Shown: positions 34,812 through 43,387, counted from the first letter of the stretch. The stretch is 64,000 nucleotides of DNA from Chloroflexota bacterium (GCA_014360905.1 JACIWW010000006.1:1-64000); one strand, 5' to 3'. Translations and numbers: made by a program. Notes: generated from the sequence alone by a model not told the origin.

Positions 34812-36329
34812 TTACTTCTCCACCCAGTGCATAGCTCTCTGCACTGCCTTGCGCCAGCCACGGTAGCCAGCTTCGCGTTTTTCTTCATCCCACTGAGGAA
34901 TGAAAACGCGATCAACCGCCCAGTTCTCACGCAGTTCCTCGATGCTCTTCCACAGGCCTGAAGCTAAACCCGCCGCGTACGCTGCCCCCAACGCCGTTGT
35001 CTCCCGGACTGTAGGCCGCACGACCTGAACTCCTAGGATATCGGACTGCAACTGCATCAGAAAATCATTGACGACCGCACCACCGTCCACCTTCAACGAC
35101 TGCAACCTCAACCCCGCATCGGCATGCATGGCTTCCAATACCTCGCGCGTCTGGTAGCAAATAGCTTCCAGTGTAGCACGTACGAGGTGTGCCTTGGTCA
35201 CATAGCGGGTAATGCCTAAGATCGCTCCTCGTGCATCCATGTCCCAATAGGGAGCAAATAAACCGGAGAATGCTGGCACAAAGTAAATGCCACCAGCATC
35301 TTCTACCGAGCGCGCAATCTCTTCCGTCTCAGCTGCACTCTTGATCAGGCCCAGGTTGTCACGCAACCATTGCACGGCTGCTCCAGTGATGGCGATGGAG
35401 CCCTCCAATGCATAGACGCAGTGCCCTGATTCAAAACCATAGGCTACAGTGGTGAGGAGCCCGCTTTTGGAAAGCACAATCTGCTCGCCGATGTTCAGCA
35501 GCATAAAACAACCAGTGCCATACGTATTCTTAGCCTCACCAGGTGCGAAGCAGGTCTGTCCTACGAGAGCTGCCTGCTGGTCACCGAGATCGCCACACAC
35601 GGGTATGCGCGCTGGCACCGGCCCTTTGGTCTCCGTGTAGCCGTAGAACTCGCGGTCGCTGGATGGGCGAATAGTGGGGAGCATTGTTCTGGGGATGTCA
35701 AGCGCCGCAAGGATTTCGTCGTCCCAATCCAGCGTGTGTAAGTTCATCAGCATCGTACGAGAGGCATTGCTATAGTCAGTGACGTGTACTCCGCCATTCA
35801 CGCCCCCCGTGAGGTTCCAGATCAGCCAGGTATCTACATTGCCAAAGAGCGCTTGCCCTAGTTTCGCTTTCTCGCGCACACCAGGTACATTGTCCAGAAT
35901 CCATTTGATCTTGGGGCCGGAGAAATAGGTGGCGATAACTAGGCCAGTCCGCTCTCGGACAAGGGGCTCAAGATCCTGCTGGATAAGGCTCTGGCAGATA
36001 TCTCGAGTGCGTGTGCATTGCCAAACAATGGCATTGCATAGCGGTTGGCCAGTGGTTCGGTCCCAGACAATGGTCGTCTCCCGTTGATTGGTGATGCCAA
36101 TGCCAAGCACCTGCTGTGGGTTGATACCACTTTCATCGAAGGCTCGCCGGATAACCTGGCAGGTGACACTCCAGATTTCCTTAGGATCGTGCTCTACCCA
36201 GCCGGGTTTGGGATAGATTTGTTGATGTTCCTGGTACGCTGAGGCAACCACCTGACCTGTGTGGTCGAAGATCATGAAGCGTGTGCCGGTCGTCCCTTGG
36301 TCAATGGCAGCAGCATAGGCGGTTGTCAT
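34812..36329 (-). CDS. glpK: Glycerol kinase
   Basis: 505 residues, normal for GlpK. The N-terminal ATP-binding region reads [16 protein letters not shown], and the glycerol-binding and adenosine motifs [27 protein letters not shown] and [10 protein letters not shown] are present. It phosphorylates glycerol to glycerol-3-phosphate for the dehydrogenase encoded next. The ATG follows AAGGGAGG. It is the first gene of the minus-strand operon glpK-glpA-like-FAD/NAD-DUF1667-panE-like, with its own promoter (36369-36397). No glycerol facilitator gene is adjacent. It faces a DeoR-type regulator that could control both directions. Confidence 0.96.
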   Translation of the reverse strand: MTTAYAAAIDQGTTGTRFMIFDHTGQVVASAYQEHQQIYPKPGWVEHDPKEIWSVTCQVIRRAFDESGINPQQVLGIGITNQRETTIVWDRTTGQPLCNAIVWQCTRTRDICQSLIQQDLEPLVRERTGLVIATYFSGPKIKWILDNVPGVREKAKLGQALFGNVDTWLIWNLTGGVNGGVHVTDYSNASRTMLMNLHTLDWDDEILAALDIPRTMLPTIRPSSDREFYGYTETKGPVPARIPVCGDLGDQQAALVGQTCFAPGEAKNTYGTGCFMLLNIGEQIVLSKSGLLTTVAYGFESGHCVYALEGSIAITGAAVQWLRDNLGLIKSAAETEEIARSVEDAGGIYFVPAFSGLFAPYWDMDARGAILGITRYVTKAHLVRATLEAICYQTREVLEAMHADAGLRLQSLKVDGGAVVNDFLMQLQSDILGVQVVRPTVRETTALGAAYAAGLASGLWKSIEELRENWAVDRVFIPQWDEEKREAGYRGWRKAVQRAMHWVEK

Positions 36330-36368
36330 TCTGTATGTGCCTCCCTTGCTACAGTGAATTATGGCAGC

Positions 36369-36397
36369 ATACTATCGCATTTCAGGTCGCTGGTCAA
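36369..36397 (-). promoter_or_regulatory. Promoter of glpK operon
   Basis: Minus strand: TTGACC (36397-36392), 17 bp, TAGTAT (36374-36369). A leader of about 30 nt precedes the glpK ATG. Confidence 0.7.
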
Positions 36398-36467
36398 ACA
36401 AACAGACGGTGATTGGAGCCTGCGTGTTGTAATCTGGGTTAATAAGAAGGGCTTTTCACTCCCTATT

Positions 36468-36615
36468 ATAATTGTGCAGATTAGGGCTAGGGTTGGTGAG
36501 TTGGGGATAGCTCGGTTTCTACTATTAGTACCTAGCTATCGTGGCACTACTCTACTATATCTTGTGACCAGAGGCTGCTCGGCTACGATTCTTTACCGCA
36601 AATCTGAACAATTAC
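36468..36615. mobile_element. MITE-like remnant with IS66-type ends
   Basis: 148 bp bounded by TAATTGTGCAGATT (36469-36482) and its near-perfect complement AATCTGAACAATTA (36601-36614; one mismatch in 14). The same sequence ends the IS at the left edge of the window, and similarity there extends inward for 22 bases on the left side. The inside has no open frame and includes a GATAGCT/AGCTATC inverted repeat. No target duplication was found. It lies between the glpK and deoR promoters. Confidence 0.55.
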
Positions 36616-36629
36616 TCATGCAAAAACTA

Positions 36630-36658
36630 TTGACAACGGCACGAATTTGTGCTATAAT
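36630..36658 (+). promoter_or_regulatory. Consensus promoter of the deoR/PTS cluster
   Basis: Perfect TTGACA (36630-36635), 17 bp, perfect TATAAT (36653-36658), preceded by TGC for an extended -10. It starts just 15 bp after the end of the MITE-like element. Confidence 0.85.
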
Positions 36659-36676
36659 ATGCTCAAGAATGAGCAT
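36659..36676 (+). promoter_or_regulatory. Palindrome at the deoR transcription start (probable operator)
   Basis: ATGCTCA-AGAA-TGAGCAT is a perfect 7-bp inverted repeat placed at about -6 to +12 of the deoR promoter. DeoR-type regulators often bind palindromes at their own start, so autoregulation is likely. A partial repeat (TTGCTCGAAA) follows at about 36691. Confidence 0.55.
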
Positions 36677-36729
36677 TTTGAAACAAAAAATTGCTCGAAA
36701 TAGTTTTGTTATGCACATCAAGAGGTATC

Positions 36730-37494
36730 ATGCTTGCTGAAGAGCGCCGTGCGATCCTGCTAGATAAACTGAGAGAGAAGGGCTACATTGAAGTTGCAGA
36801 AATAGCCGTACCGCTCGAAGTGTCCCCAGCAACGATCCGCCGCGATCTAGCGCATCTGGAACGAGGAGGACAACTCATTCGTACGCGTGGTGGTGCTGTG
36901 ATCGCTGTGCCAAGCACCACTCTGGAACCCCCTTATGAGATCAAACGCCAGCGTAACATCGAGCAGAAACGCCGTATTGCAGCTGCAGCAGCGGAGATGG
37001 TGCGCGACGGTGAGACCATTATCTTAGACGCTGGCTCCACAACTTACGAACTGGCGCTCTTGCTCGCACGCCGGCGCAATCTCACTGTAGTAACTAACGA
37101 TCTGCAAATCGCGGTGAAGTTGGCTGCCAATCCCAACATCGCTTTGGTCTGTACGGGAGGTGTCGCCCGTGCTAACGTGTACACCCTACTTGGTCCCCAA
37201 ACAGAAGCGTTCCTCAGGACTCTTCGCGTGAACAAGACCTTCTTAGGTGCCGATGCTATCCATGAAGATGGCGTTATCGGCAATGTCGTTTTGGAGGAAG
37301 TGGCAATAAAGCAAGCCATGCTTCATGCAGGCGAGCAAGTGATCGTGTTAGCCGATTCGTCGAAATTTGGGGTTATTGGCTTTGCCAGGGTGTGTGACTT
37401 GGGAGAAGTGGATGTTCTCATTACTGATACAGACGTATCCACTCGCGCTCTTGACATGCTCAAGGCATGGCCTGTGGAAGTGAAACTCGTTTGA
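36730..37494 (+). CDS. DeoR-family transcriptional regulator (SgcR/GatR-like)
   Basis: 254 residues from ATG 36730 (MLAEERRAILLDKLREKGYI), preceded by AGAGG; an in-frame TTG 13 codons earlier lacks family residues. The N-terminal helix-turn-helix (about 6-57) has the DeoR motif VSPATIRRDLAHLE and is followed by RTRGGAV. The C-terminal DeoRC domain (about 75-235) binds a phosphorylated sugar and has the D-GSTTYELA and VTNDLQIA motifs. It is the first gene before PTS IIA, so it most likely controls the cluster and perhaps glpK. Effector unknown. Confidence 0.92.
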   Translation: MLAEERRAILLDKLREKGYIEVAEIAVPLEVSPATIRRDLAHLERGGQLIRTRGGAVIAVPSTTLEPPYEIKRQRNIEQKRRIAAAAAEMVRDGETIILDAGSTTYELALLLARRRNLTVVTNDLQIAVKLAANPNIALVCTGGVARANVYTLLGPQTEAFLRTLRVNKTFLGADAIHEDGVIGNVVLEEVAIKQAMLHAGEQVIVLADSSKFGVIGFARVCDLGEVDVLITDTDVSTRALDMLKAWPVEVKLV

Positions 37495-37510
37495 ATCAAT
37501 AGAGGTGTTC

Positions 37511-38038
37511 GTGAGCAATAGTGGTGTGGTGGACAATACAAAATCGGTAACATGCAACGAAGTCTACTTGGATGAGAAGTTAGTATGTTTAAATGTGCGT
37601 GCTGCGGACAGTGATACTGTCATTCGCAAGTTGGCCGAAATGTTATATGCTTGCGGCGCTGTAAAGGACAGCTATGGCGGTGCAGTATGTAAACGAGAGC
37701 AGCAATTCCCAACTGGTTTACCAACACGAGGCGTTTATGTTGCTATTCCACACGCTGAAGCAGAGCATGTTAATTATACAGCCATCGCTGTCGCTACATG
37801 CTCGCCAGCGGTCCCTTTTGGGAATATGGCCGATCCAGAAGAGAAACTGCCGGTCGAATTGGTAATCATGGTTGCGGTTGCGGACAGCAGCCAGCAAGTG
37901 AAGATGCTTCAGCGTCTAGCAGAGGCTTTTGGTGAACCAGAGACTCTTCTAGCACTCAAAGAAGCCAGGACCCCTGCAAAGGTTGTCTCGCTTCTGCGAG
38001 ATAAGATCCTGGCGAATGGCGATGGTGAGCCAGAATGA
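37511..38038 (+). CDS. PTS galactitol-type IIA component
   Basis: 175 residues from GTG 37511, with AGAGG 5 nt upstream (an in-frame GTG at 37505 overlaps that site). It is an EIIA domain of the fructose/mannitol/galactitol group, with the phosphorylated histidine H81 in VAIPHAEAEHV. It receives phosphate from HPr, whose gene is not seen here, and passes it to IIB. It follows deoR by 16 nt and precedes IIC. SgcA in E. coli is its counterpart in the related cluster. Confidence 0.9.
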   Translation: MSNSGVVDNTKSVTCNEVYLDEKLVCLNVRAADSDTVIRKLAEMLYACGAVKDSYGGAVCKREQQFPTGLPTRGVYVAIPHAEAEHVNYTAIAVATCSPAVPFGNMADPEEKLPVELVIMVAVADSSQQVKMLQRLAEAFGEPETLLALKEARTPAKVVSLLRDKILANGDGEPE

Positions 38039-38121
38039 GATGCGCCTTCTGAATGGATAGCGATGCCAAGGAAAGGAGGTGATGGCCTGTAATAAACTAA
38101 TTTGTTCGAAACCTGTTGCTT
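38039..38121 (+). other. Intercistronic stretch with an orphan anti-SD match
   Basis: AAAGGAGGTGAT at 38072-38083 is a full match to the 16S rRNA anti-Shine-Dalgarno sequence, but no start codon with useful spacing follows it; ATG 38082 is only 2 nt away and its frame runs about 46 codons into the IIC gene. I leave this open frame uncalled. Confidence 0.3.
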
Positions 38122-38143
38122 TTTATAACCACTTTATAACCAC
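38122..38143 (+). repeat. Two tandem copies of TTTATAACCAC
   Basis: TTTATAACCAC is repeated exactly at 38122-38132 and 38133-38143, followed by a partial TTAT. The 11-bp period places both copies on one face of the helix, 36 bp before the IIC start codon. A protein-binding site or slipped repeat are both possible. Confidence 0.6.
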
Positions 38144-38179
38144 TTATTTGCGAATATCTAAAAAGCAAGGAGGAGAAAA

Positions 38180-39487
38180 ATGGGAGCCATTTCCAGTGCG
38201 ATCAATTGGTTTATTGGCCTAGGTCCGATTGTCATCGTGACCGTGATGATGTTTCTTGTGGGTCTAGTTTTTCGGGTTTCGTGGGGAAAAGCTCTAGTTG
38301 GTGGTCTGCTTGTCGGCGTTGGCTTGCAGGGCCTATTCCTAGTGGTGAATATGATCGTCGAAAACCTGGAACCAGCAATGGCAGCTCTTGCCGCCAGATT
38401 TGGATGGAGCTCTACCATAGTGGATGTAGGCTGGGGGACTGCTGGACTAGCCTTTGGATGGCCAGGATTGGCGGCTGTTTATGTTGGCATCCTGGCGGTC
38501 AATTTGGTGCTAGTCGCCCTTCGCGTACAAAAAACCCTATGGACTGATATCTGGGGCATGTGGCATGCTCAGACATTCGGAGCCTGCATTTGGGCACTGA
38601 CTGACAGTGTGGTAATCGCGATTGTAGCAGCTGTCATCTACTCAGTGTTCGGCGTCGTTCTCGCCGATTGGCAGAAAAAAGAATTCCAGAAATTCTTGAA
38701 CATTCCTGGTATTTCTTTCCCCGCCGGGCCAACTGCACATTTTACTGCTATGGGTATCCCTGTGCTTTGGCTTCTGGATAGGATTCCATTTATTAAAGAT
38801 ATAGAAGCCGATGTAGATGCTATACGCGACCGTTTTGGAGTGCTCGGAGAGCCGGTTGTGATGGGCGCGGTGGTTGGGGTAATCCTGGGTATCATAGCCG
38901 GGTACAATGTAGCCAAGATCTTGGGTTTCGCTGCTGTCGTGGCAGCTTTGATGGTTTTGCTGCCGCGCATGGTGGCGATTCTGTCAGAAGGATTAGTCTC
39001 CCTCACCACAGAAATCGTTGACTTTCTCCGCCGTCGATTTACAAAAGGGGAGGAAAAATACGAGTATGGGGAAGAGCCGGTTTCGGTATCCGTTGATGTA
39101 GCAGTATATGTTGGTCCGCCTCCGGTAATCGCTGCATCTGTAATTGGTATGCCTCTAATGGTACTCCTAGGCGCTATCCTGCCTGGAAACCAGTTGTTGG
39201 CTATTACTAGCCTGGCATCAGTTCCCTATTATTTGGGAGCGATCATGCCTTGGGCCAAAGGTAATATCGTGAAAGCGGTTTTGGCGATGTTGATTGTGGC
39301 CATTCCTATCTTCTACACCTCGACTTATCTTGCCCCAGTCTACACGGCTGCTTTTGCGAAACTCGGTCTGTATGCTGAGCAGATCGCGGCTGGTAAACAG
39401 GTGGCGGCTTTTGGACTAGGTGGTGGCGATCTTATGGCCTTCATCTGGGTAGTGTTTTTCCGATTGATCGGGTTAGCGAAGATTTAG
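38180..39487 (+). CDS. PTS galactitol-type IIC permease
   Basis: 435 residues with roughly ten membrane helices of the galactitol (EIIC-GAT) family. The glycine-rich segments PGAG-free loops and the family regions GLGPIVIVTVMMFLVGLVFR (start), FPAGPTAHFTAMGIPVLW and VVMGAVVGVILGIIAGY are visible. The ATG follows AAGGAGGAG. It imports and phosphorylates a sugar or polyol with IIA and IIB. E. coli SgcC and GatC belong to the same family. The substrate cannot be read from sequence. PTS genes are rare in Chloroflexota, so the cluster may have been acquired. Confidence 0.92.
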   Translation: MGAISSAINWFIGLGPIVIVTVMMFLVGLVFRVSWGKALVGGLLVGVGLQGLFLVVNMIVENLEPAMAALAARFGWSSTIVDVGWGTAGLAFGWPGLAAVYVGILAVNLVLVALRVQKTLWTDIWGMWHAQTFGACIWALTDSVVIAIVAAVIYSVFGVVLADWQKKEFQKFLNIPGISFPAGPTAHFTAMGIPVLWLLDRIPFIKDIEADVDAIRDRFGVLGEPVVMGAVVGVILGIIAGYNVAKILGFAAVVAALMVLLPRMVAILSEGLVSLTTEIVDFLRRRFTKGEEKYEYGEEPVSVSVDVAVYVGPPPVIAASVIGMPLMVLLGAILPGNQLLAITSLASVPYYLGAIMPWAKGNIVKAVLAMLIVAIPIFYTSTYLAPVYTAAFAKLGLYAEQIAAGKQVAAFGLGGGDLMAFIWVVFFRLIGLAKI

Positions 39488-39497
39488 TTTTGTGTCT

Positions 39498-39532
39498 AAA
39501 GGGCTCGTGTGCGCATGACACGAGCCCTTTCC
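39498..39532 (+). terminator. Strong hairpin between PTS IIC and IIB genes
   Basis: AAAGGGCTCGTG (39498-39509) and CACGAGCCCTTT (39519-39530) form a perfect 12-bp stem with a 9-nt loop and end in TTTCC. It should reduce transcription into the IIB gene or stabilise the upstream mRNA. Confidence 0.7.
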
Positions 39533-39583
39533 CTGCGTAGATTTCGGATATTGCTAATATAGCACAAGGGGGGGTTGTTTTGG

Positions 39584-39886
39584 ATGGAGGACAAAGTCAA
39601 ACACATTGTGGTCGCCTGCCCGGCAGGAATTAATACCAGCACCATTGGTGTTGCTGCATTGGAGGATATGATCCGTGAGCGGAAACTCAGCCGCTTTGTG
39701 AAAGTTGTCAAATCCAACTTGGCAGGGCTAGATCGTTGGGCGGAGCAGGCTGACTTGATCATTGAAATGACGCCTCTTTCGCGGACTTTTCGCGTGCCGG
39801 TTGTGAGTGGTGTACCCTTCATCAGTGGGACCAAAGCTGAGAAGAGGGCTTTGGCTGAAAGCATCCTGAAACAGCTCGGTTATTGA
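39584..39886 (+). CDS. PTS galactitol-type IIB component
   Basis: 100 residues from ATG 39584, about 9 nt after a run of seven G. The phospho-accepting cysteine is C12 in VVACPAGINTSTIG, in the expected N-terminal loop. It takes phosphate from IIA and transfers it to the sugar carried by IIC. It is separated from IIC by the 39498 hairpin and lies 158 nt before the URO-D-like gene. SgcB is its counterpart in E. coli. Confidence 0.88.
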   Translation: MEDKVKHIVVACPAGINTSTIGVAALEDMIRERKLSRFVKVVKSNLAGLDRWAEQADLIIEMTPLSRTFRVPVVSGVPFISGTKAEKRALAESILKQLGY

Positions 39887-40044
39887 TCGTCTATTTATTA
39901 CCCTTCGAATGTTGTAGTCTGGATTCAGCGCATTTTGAATAGCTGCTGGCCCTACAAGCTAATGGTTAAGCAATCACTCTGCGATAGGCTTGCTGATAAA
40001 TCGGCCACTCATGGGCCAATCCCACAAGGAGCATTTGATTCCAC

Positions 40045-41199
40045 ATGACCCCGAGAGAACGAGTAACATCCACATTGAGTCACCGTGAGCCAGACCGCGT
40101 GCCCATCGGAATCGGAGCCAGTGGATCCGCGATCCACGATGCGGTATATAGAGCATTGAAGGATCGACTGCACATTGAGGGCGAGATTGAGCCATTCCGG
40201 CGCGGACACGGTGATAACTACTACGATGATCGTGTTTTTGATGCTCTTGGCACGGATGTACGACATGTCTTTCTGAATTTTTATCACTCCGACCATTTCG
40301 TGCGCAAAGAGCTGGGTGCGGGTGGCTTGTATGACCCGTTTGTCGATGCTTGGGGCATAACTAGAGAGACGAAAGGCGGCCTACACGCCTTCACGGGTAA
40401 TCCCCTGGCCAAAGCGACAACAATATCTGATATCGATGGATATCCCTGGCCGAACCCGTATGGGGATTCTGGCTTACTGGAAGGGGTAAAAGAGCGGGGT
40501 GAATACTTGCGGCACCATACGGCTTTCGCCGTTGCGACGCGCTCTCCAACTTCAGGCATTTTTGAGCATTGCTGGGTGCTGCGTGGCATGGAAAATTTCA
40601 TGGTAGATATGATTGCCGACCCTAAACTGGCTATACGGCTGGTAGACCGAGTGACAGATACCATTATGAGGTATTACGATGTTTTATTGACCGCGGTAGG
40701 ATCGTACGTAGACATCGTGGAGACGCAGGATGATTATGGTACTCAACAGAACAGCTTTATGTCTCCTGAGTTATTTCGCAAAATGATCAAACCAGCTAGA
40801 CAACGATTGCATGAGCTGATACGTAGTAAGGCTCCGCAAGCTCGCATTTATCTGCACAGTTGTGGTTCGATACGGAACCTGATCCCTGATCTCATTGAAC
40901 TCGGAGTGGATATTTTAAACCCAGTCCAGCCATTGGCTGCAGGGATGGATCCAGCAGAGTTAAAGGCTAATTTTGGTGAGAAGCTGGTGTTCCACGGTGC
41001 AATCGACATGCAGCAAGCCATGCCAGGCTCGCTTGAAGATGTCTCGCGTGAAGTCCGCACACGTATTCGCCAGCTTGCGCCGGGCGGTGGATACATCCTC
41101 GCTCCGGCAAACCTTGTCCAAAGCGATGTGCCTCTAGATAACCTTTTACGGATGGTTGAAGATGCCAAAAGATATGGTCGATACCCAATCGCGGTGTAA
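40045..41199 (+). CDS. Uroporphyrinogen decarboxylase-like (URO-D/MtaA-type) protein
   Basis: 384 residues starting MTPRERVTSTLSHREPDRVP, the usual start of URO-D-superfamily proteins outside haem synthesis. A zinc-type H271-x-C273 (YLHSCGSI) resembles the metal site of methylcobamide:CoM methyltransferases, and DILNPVQPLAAGMDP lies near the expected barrel end. True HemE lacks this H-x-C. AAGGAG precedes the ATG. No corrinoid protein is adjacent. It lies inside a sugar cluster where such proteins recur, so it may process the imported sugar, but the reaction is unknown. Confidence 0.85.
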   Translation: MTPRERVTSTLSHREPDRVPIGIGASGSAIHDAVYRALKDRLHIEGEIEPFRRGHGDNYYDDRVFDALGTDVRHVFLNFYHSDHFVRKELGAGGLYDPFVDAWGITRETKGGLHAFTGNPLAKATTISDIDGYPWPNPYGDSGLLEGVKERGEYLRHHTAFAVATRSPTSGIFEHCWVLRGMENFMVDMIADPKLAIRLVDRVTDTIMRYYDVLLTAVGSYVDIVETQDDYGTQQNSFMSPELFRKMIKPARQRLHELIRSKAPQARIYLHSCGSIRNLIPDLIELGVDILNPVQPLAAGMDPAELKANFGEKLVFHGAIDMQQAMPGSLEDVSREVRTRIRQLAPGGGYILAPANLVQSDVPLDNLLRMVEDAKRYGRYPIAV

Positions 41200-41222
41200 C
41201 TGAGGAGAAAGGGATCAGAAAC

Positions 41223-41963
41223 ATGCCTTATATCATAGATTTGAGCGGCCAAGTGGCCATTGTAACCGGCGGTGCCCAAGGAATTGGTCGTGCTACTTGC
41301 CGACTTCTAGCAGAGGCAGGGGCTGATATTGTCCTTGATGATATTCGAGAAGAGCGCGAAGTGCGTCCTACCATGGACTATATTGAAAGTCTAGGTCGAC
41401 GGGTCGTTTTCGTGCAAGCAGATGTTTCCGTCAAAGAGGGAGCAAAGCATATTGCTTCAACTGCACTCGATGCGTTTGGCCAGATCGATATCTTGGTCAA
41501 CAACGCCGGAGTAAGCGAAGACTGGGAACGCACTATTGCTGTCAATGTAACGGGTCAGTACTTATGTGCGATGGCAGTGCTGCCGCACATGGTCGCCAGA
41601 GGGAAGGGTCGAATCATCAATATCTCATCTACTTGCGCCATGACAGGTTCAACAGGGGCACCTGCTTATGTCGTGTCAAAAGGTGGGAGCTTTAGCTTGA
41701 CTCGCTACTTGGCCAGGGAATATGCGCCAAAGGGAATCCTGGTCAATGGCATTATGCCGGCGGTGATCCAGACAGATATGCTTATGGCTCGTTACAAGAC
41801 GGAAGAGGCATTGCTGGAGCACTATATCCCGCGCATACCTATCCGGCGCATAGGACAACCAGAAGATATTGCACGCGTTGTGCTCTTTCTCTGCTCTGAG
41901 CTATCGAATTATATTAGCGGTGAGATAATAACAGCTGACGGTGGACGGATGTGGGGCTCTTAA
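41223..41963 (+). CDS. Short-chain dehydrogenase/reductase
   Basis: 246 residues, the classical SDR length. Cofactor motif TGGAQGIG (15-22), NNAG (93-96), catalytic S136, Y149 and K153 (YVVSK). The C-terminal GEIITADGG motif is typical. The aspartate at the end of beta-2 (VLDDIREE) favours NAD(H) over NADP(H). It starts 23 nt after the URO-D-like gene, in the sugar cluster, and probably oxidises a sugar alcohol or its phosphate; substrate inferred from context only. Confidence 0.9.
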   Translation: MPYIIDLSGQVAIVTGGAQGIGRATCRLLAEAGADIVLDDIREEREVRPTMDYIESLGRRVVFVQADVSVKEGAKHIASTALDAFGQIDILVNNAGVSEDWERTIAVNVTGQYLCAMAVLPHMVARGKGRIINISSTCAMTGSTGAPAYVVSKGGSFSLTRYLAREYAPKGILVNGIMPAVIQTDMLMARYKTEEALLEHYIPRIPIRRIGQPEDIARVVLFLCSELSNYISGEIITADGGRMWGS

Positions 41964-42292
41964 GTCACAACATAGAAAGCAACGCAAAAGACGTAGACAA
42001 ATCGAAATAACCAAATGCAAATCCAAAGAGATCATTTAGGCTGTTTAGTCAGAGTCTATGAAAGAGCGGGCTTACTATCTCTGGCATGTTCGTTTATCGC
42101 CTCCCCCTTCTGCGCATGTCTTGCGGTCCGATTGGCCATTGCAGAGACTATTGGTTACAATTATGCCAGACTAGGTCGCTGGTTCTGAAATTTATGGATC
42201 GTTTCGGATCAAGGACCTTTTGGTCAGCACACAACCAGCGCTAGACAAAGAGCTCGCCTTGGGCACAGAGACAAGGAAGGAAAACAGAAAAA
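41964..42292 (+). other. Intergenic region with a weak promoter
   Basis: No gene is seen. TTGGCC (42132-42137), 18 bp, TACAAT (42156-42161) is a possible promoter for the M42-BtpA-epimerase genes. AAGGAAGG stands before the next start. No terminator or clear hairpin was found. Confidence 0.35.
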
Positions 42293-43387
42293 GTGAAGCC
42301 GATTGAGAGCCTAGAACAACTACAGCAGATGTGCCATCTCTCCGCACTGTCAGGCCACGAGGAGGCTATGATCCAGTACATGAAGGCGGAAATGTCACGC
42401 TTCGTGTCTGACGTGCGTGTAGATCGCCTAGGTAATGTGATCGCTTGCCTACCTGGTACGCAGGCAAAAGGCCCAAAAGTCATGATTTCCGCGCATATGG
42501 ACGAGCTTGGGTTTATGGTGCGCAAAATCGAGGATGATGGATGGATACGATTAACGCGAGTAGGTGGCGTTCCGGAGAAGAGCCTTCCAGCACAGCGCTT
42601 GGTTTTGCGCGGTTCCAAAGGCGATGTATTTGGTGTGATTGGACCAAAGTCTCATCACTTGACACCGCCGGAGGAGAAATTCAAGGTTACCGAAATCAAT
42701 GAGCTCTATGTGGACATTGGTGCACACTCGAAGGCTGAAGCTGAGGCCATGGGTATTTATCCCGGTACTCCGGTCACATATCATGGTTTCTTCCAGGAGA
42801 TGCTGGGTGGGCAATTTGCAGGAAAGGCACTCGATGACCGAGCCGGTTGTTTTGTCTTATTACAGCTCATACGCTTGCTGGCAGGCAAAAAGAGAGCTGC
42901 CACAATATATTTTGTTGCCTCTGTGCAGGAGGAATTTAATATCCGTGGTGTAGTGACGGCAGGGTTTGCCATCAACCCGGACATGGCAATTGGATTGGAT
43001 GTAGCTGTTGCTTGTGATACACCGGATCTGAAGCCCCTTGCAGATATCCGATTTGGAGGCGGACCGGTCATTAGCCATTATACCTTTCACGGTCGGGGCA
43101 CATTGAATGGTCTGATTCCTAATCCACGACTTCGTCAATACGTTACTGAGACTGCTGCCCGTTTAGGCATCCCTCTACAGCATTCTGTGTTCTTAGGAGG
43201 ATTAGGAGAAACCTCTTATTTAGCTGTCGTGCGGGAGGGGATACCCGCCCTGGACATGGGATTTCCCGTCCGTTACACTCATGCTCCGATTGAAGTGGGC
43301 TCACGGCCGGATATGGAGCATTTGATCATTCTACTGGCGGAGGTATTGGATAGCATAGATTCAGCTCTTGACCTATCCCGGGGATAG
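42293..43387 (+). CDS. M42-family metallo-hydrolase (FrvX/SgcX-like)
   Basis: 364 residues from GTG 42293. It has the M42 co-catalytic dinuclear metal set: H68 in SAHMDE, D181 in LDDRAG, E213/E214 in VQEE, D236 and H330 in RYTHAP. M42 enzymes are aminopeptidases (PepA, tetrahedral complexes). FrvX and SgcX of this family lie in PTS gene clusters of E. coli and were once annotated as endoglucanases. Here it lies between the SDR and the BtpA-like gene. Whether it acts on a peptide or on a sugar derivative is open. Confidence 0.9.
   Translation: MKPIESLEQLQQMCHLSALSGHEEAMIQYMKAEMSRFVSDVRVDRLGNVIACLPGTQAKGPKVMISAHMDELGFMVRKIEDDGWIRLTRVGGVPEKSLPAQRLVLRGSKGDVFGVIGPKSHHLTPPEEKFKVTEINELYVDIGAHSKAEAEAMGIYPGTPVTYHGFFQEMLGGQFAGKALDDRAGCFVLLQLIRLLAGKKRAATIYFVASVQEEFNIRGVVTAGFAINPDMAIGLDVAVACDTPDLKPLADIRFGGGPVISHYTFHGRGTLNGLIPNPRLRQYVTETAARLGIPLQHSVFLGGLGETSYLAVVREGIPALDMGFPVRYTHAPIEVGSRPDMEHLIILLAEVLDSIDSALDLSRG

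Noticed and set aside
38082-38220. Short frame starting at ATG 38082 next to a full anti-SD match
   Set aside because: The ribosome site is only 2-3 nt from the ATG, the frame overlaps the IIC start and the peptide has no recognisable features.
42100-42292. Terminator or ncRNA between the SDR and M42 genes
   Set aside because: No stem followed by a T run and no recognised RNA motif was found.
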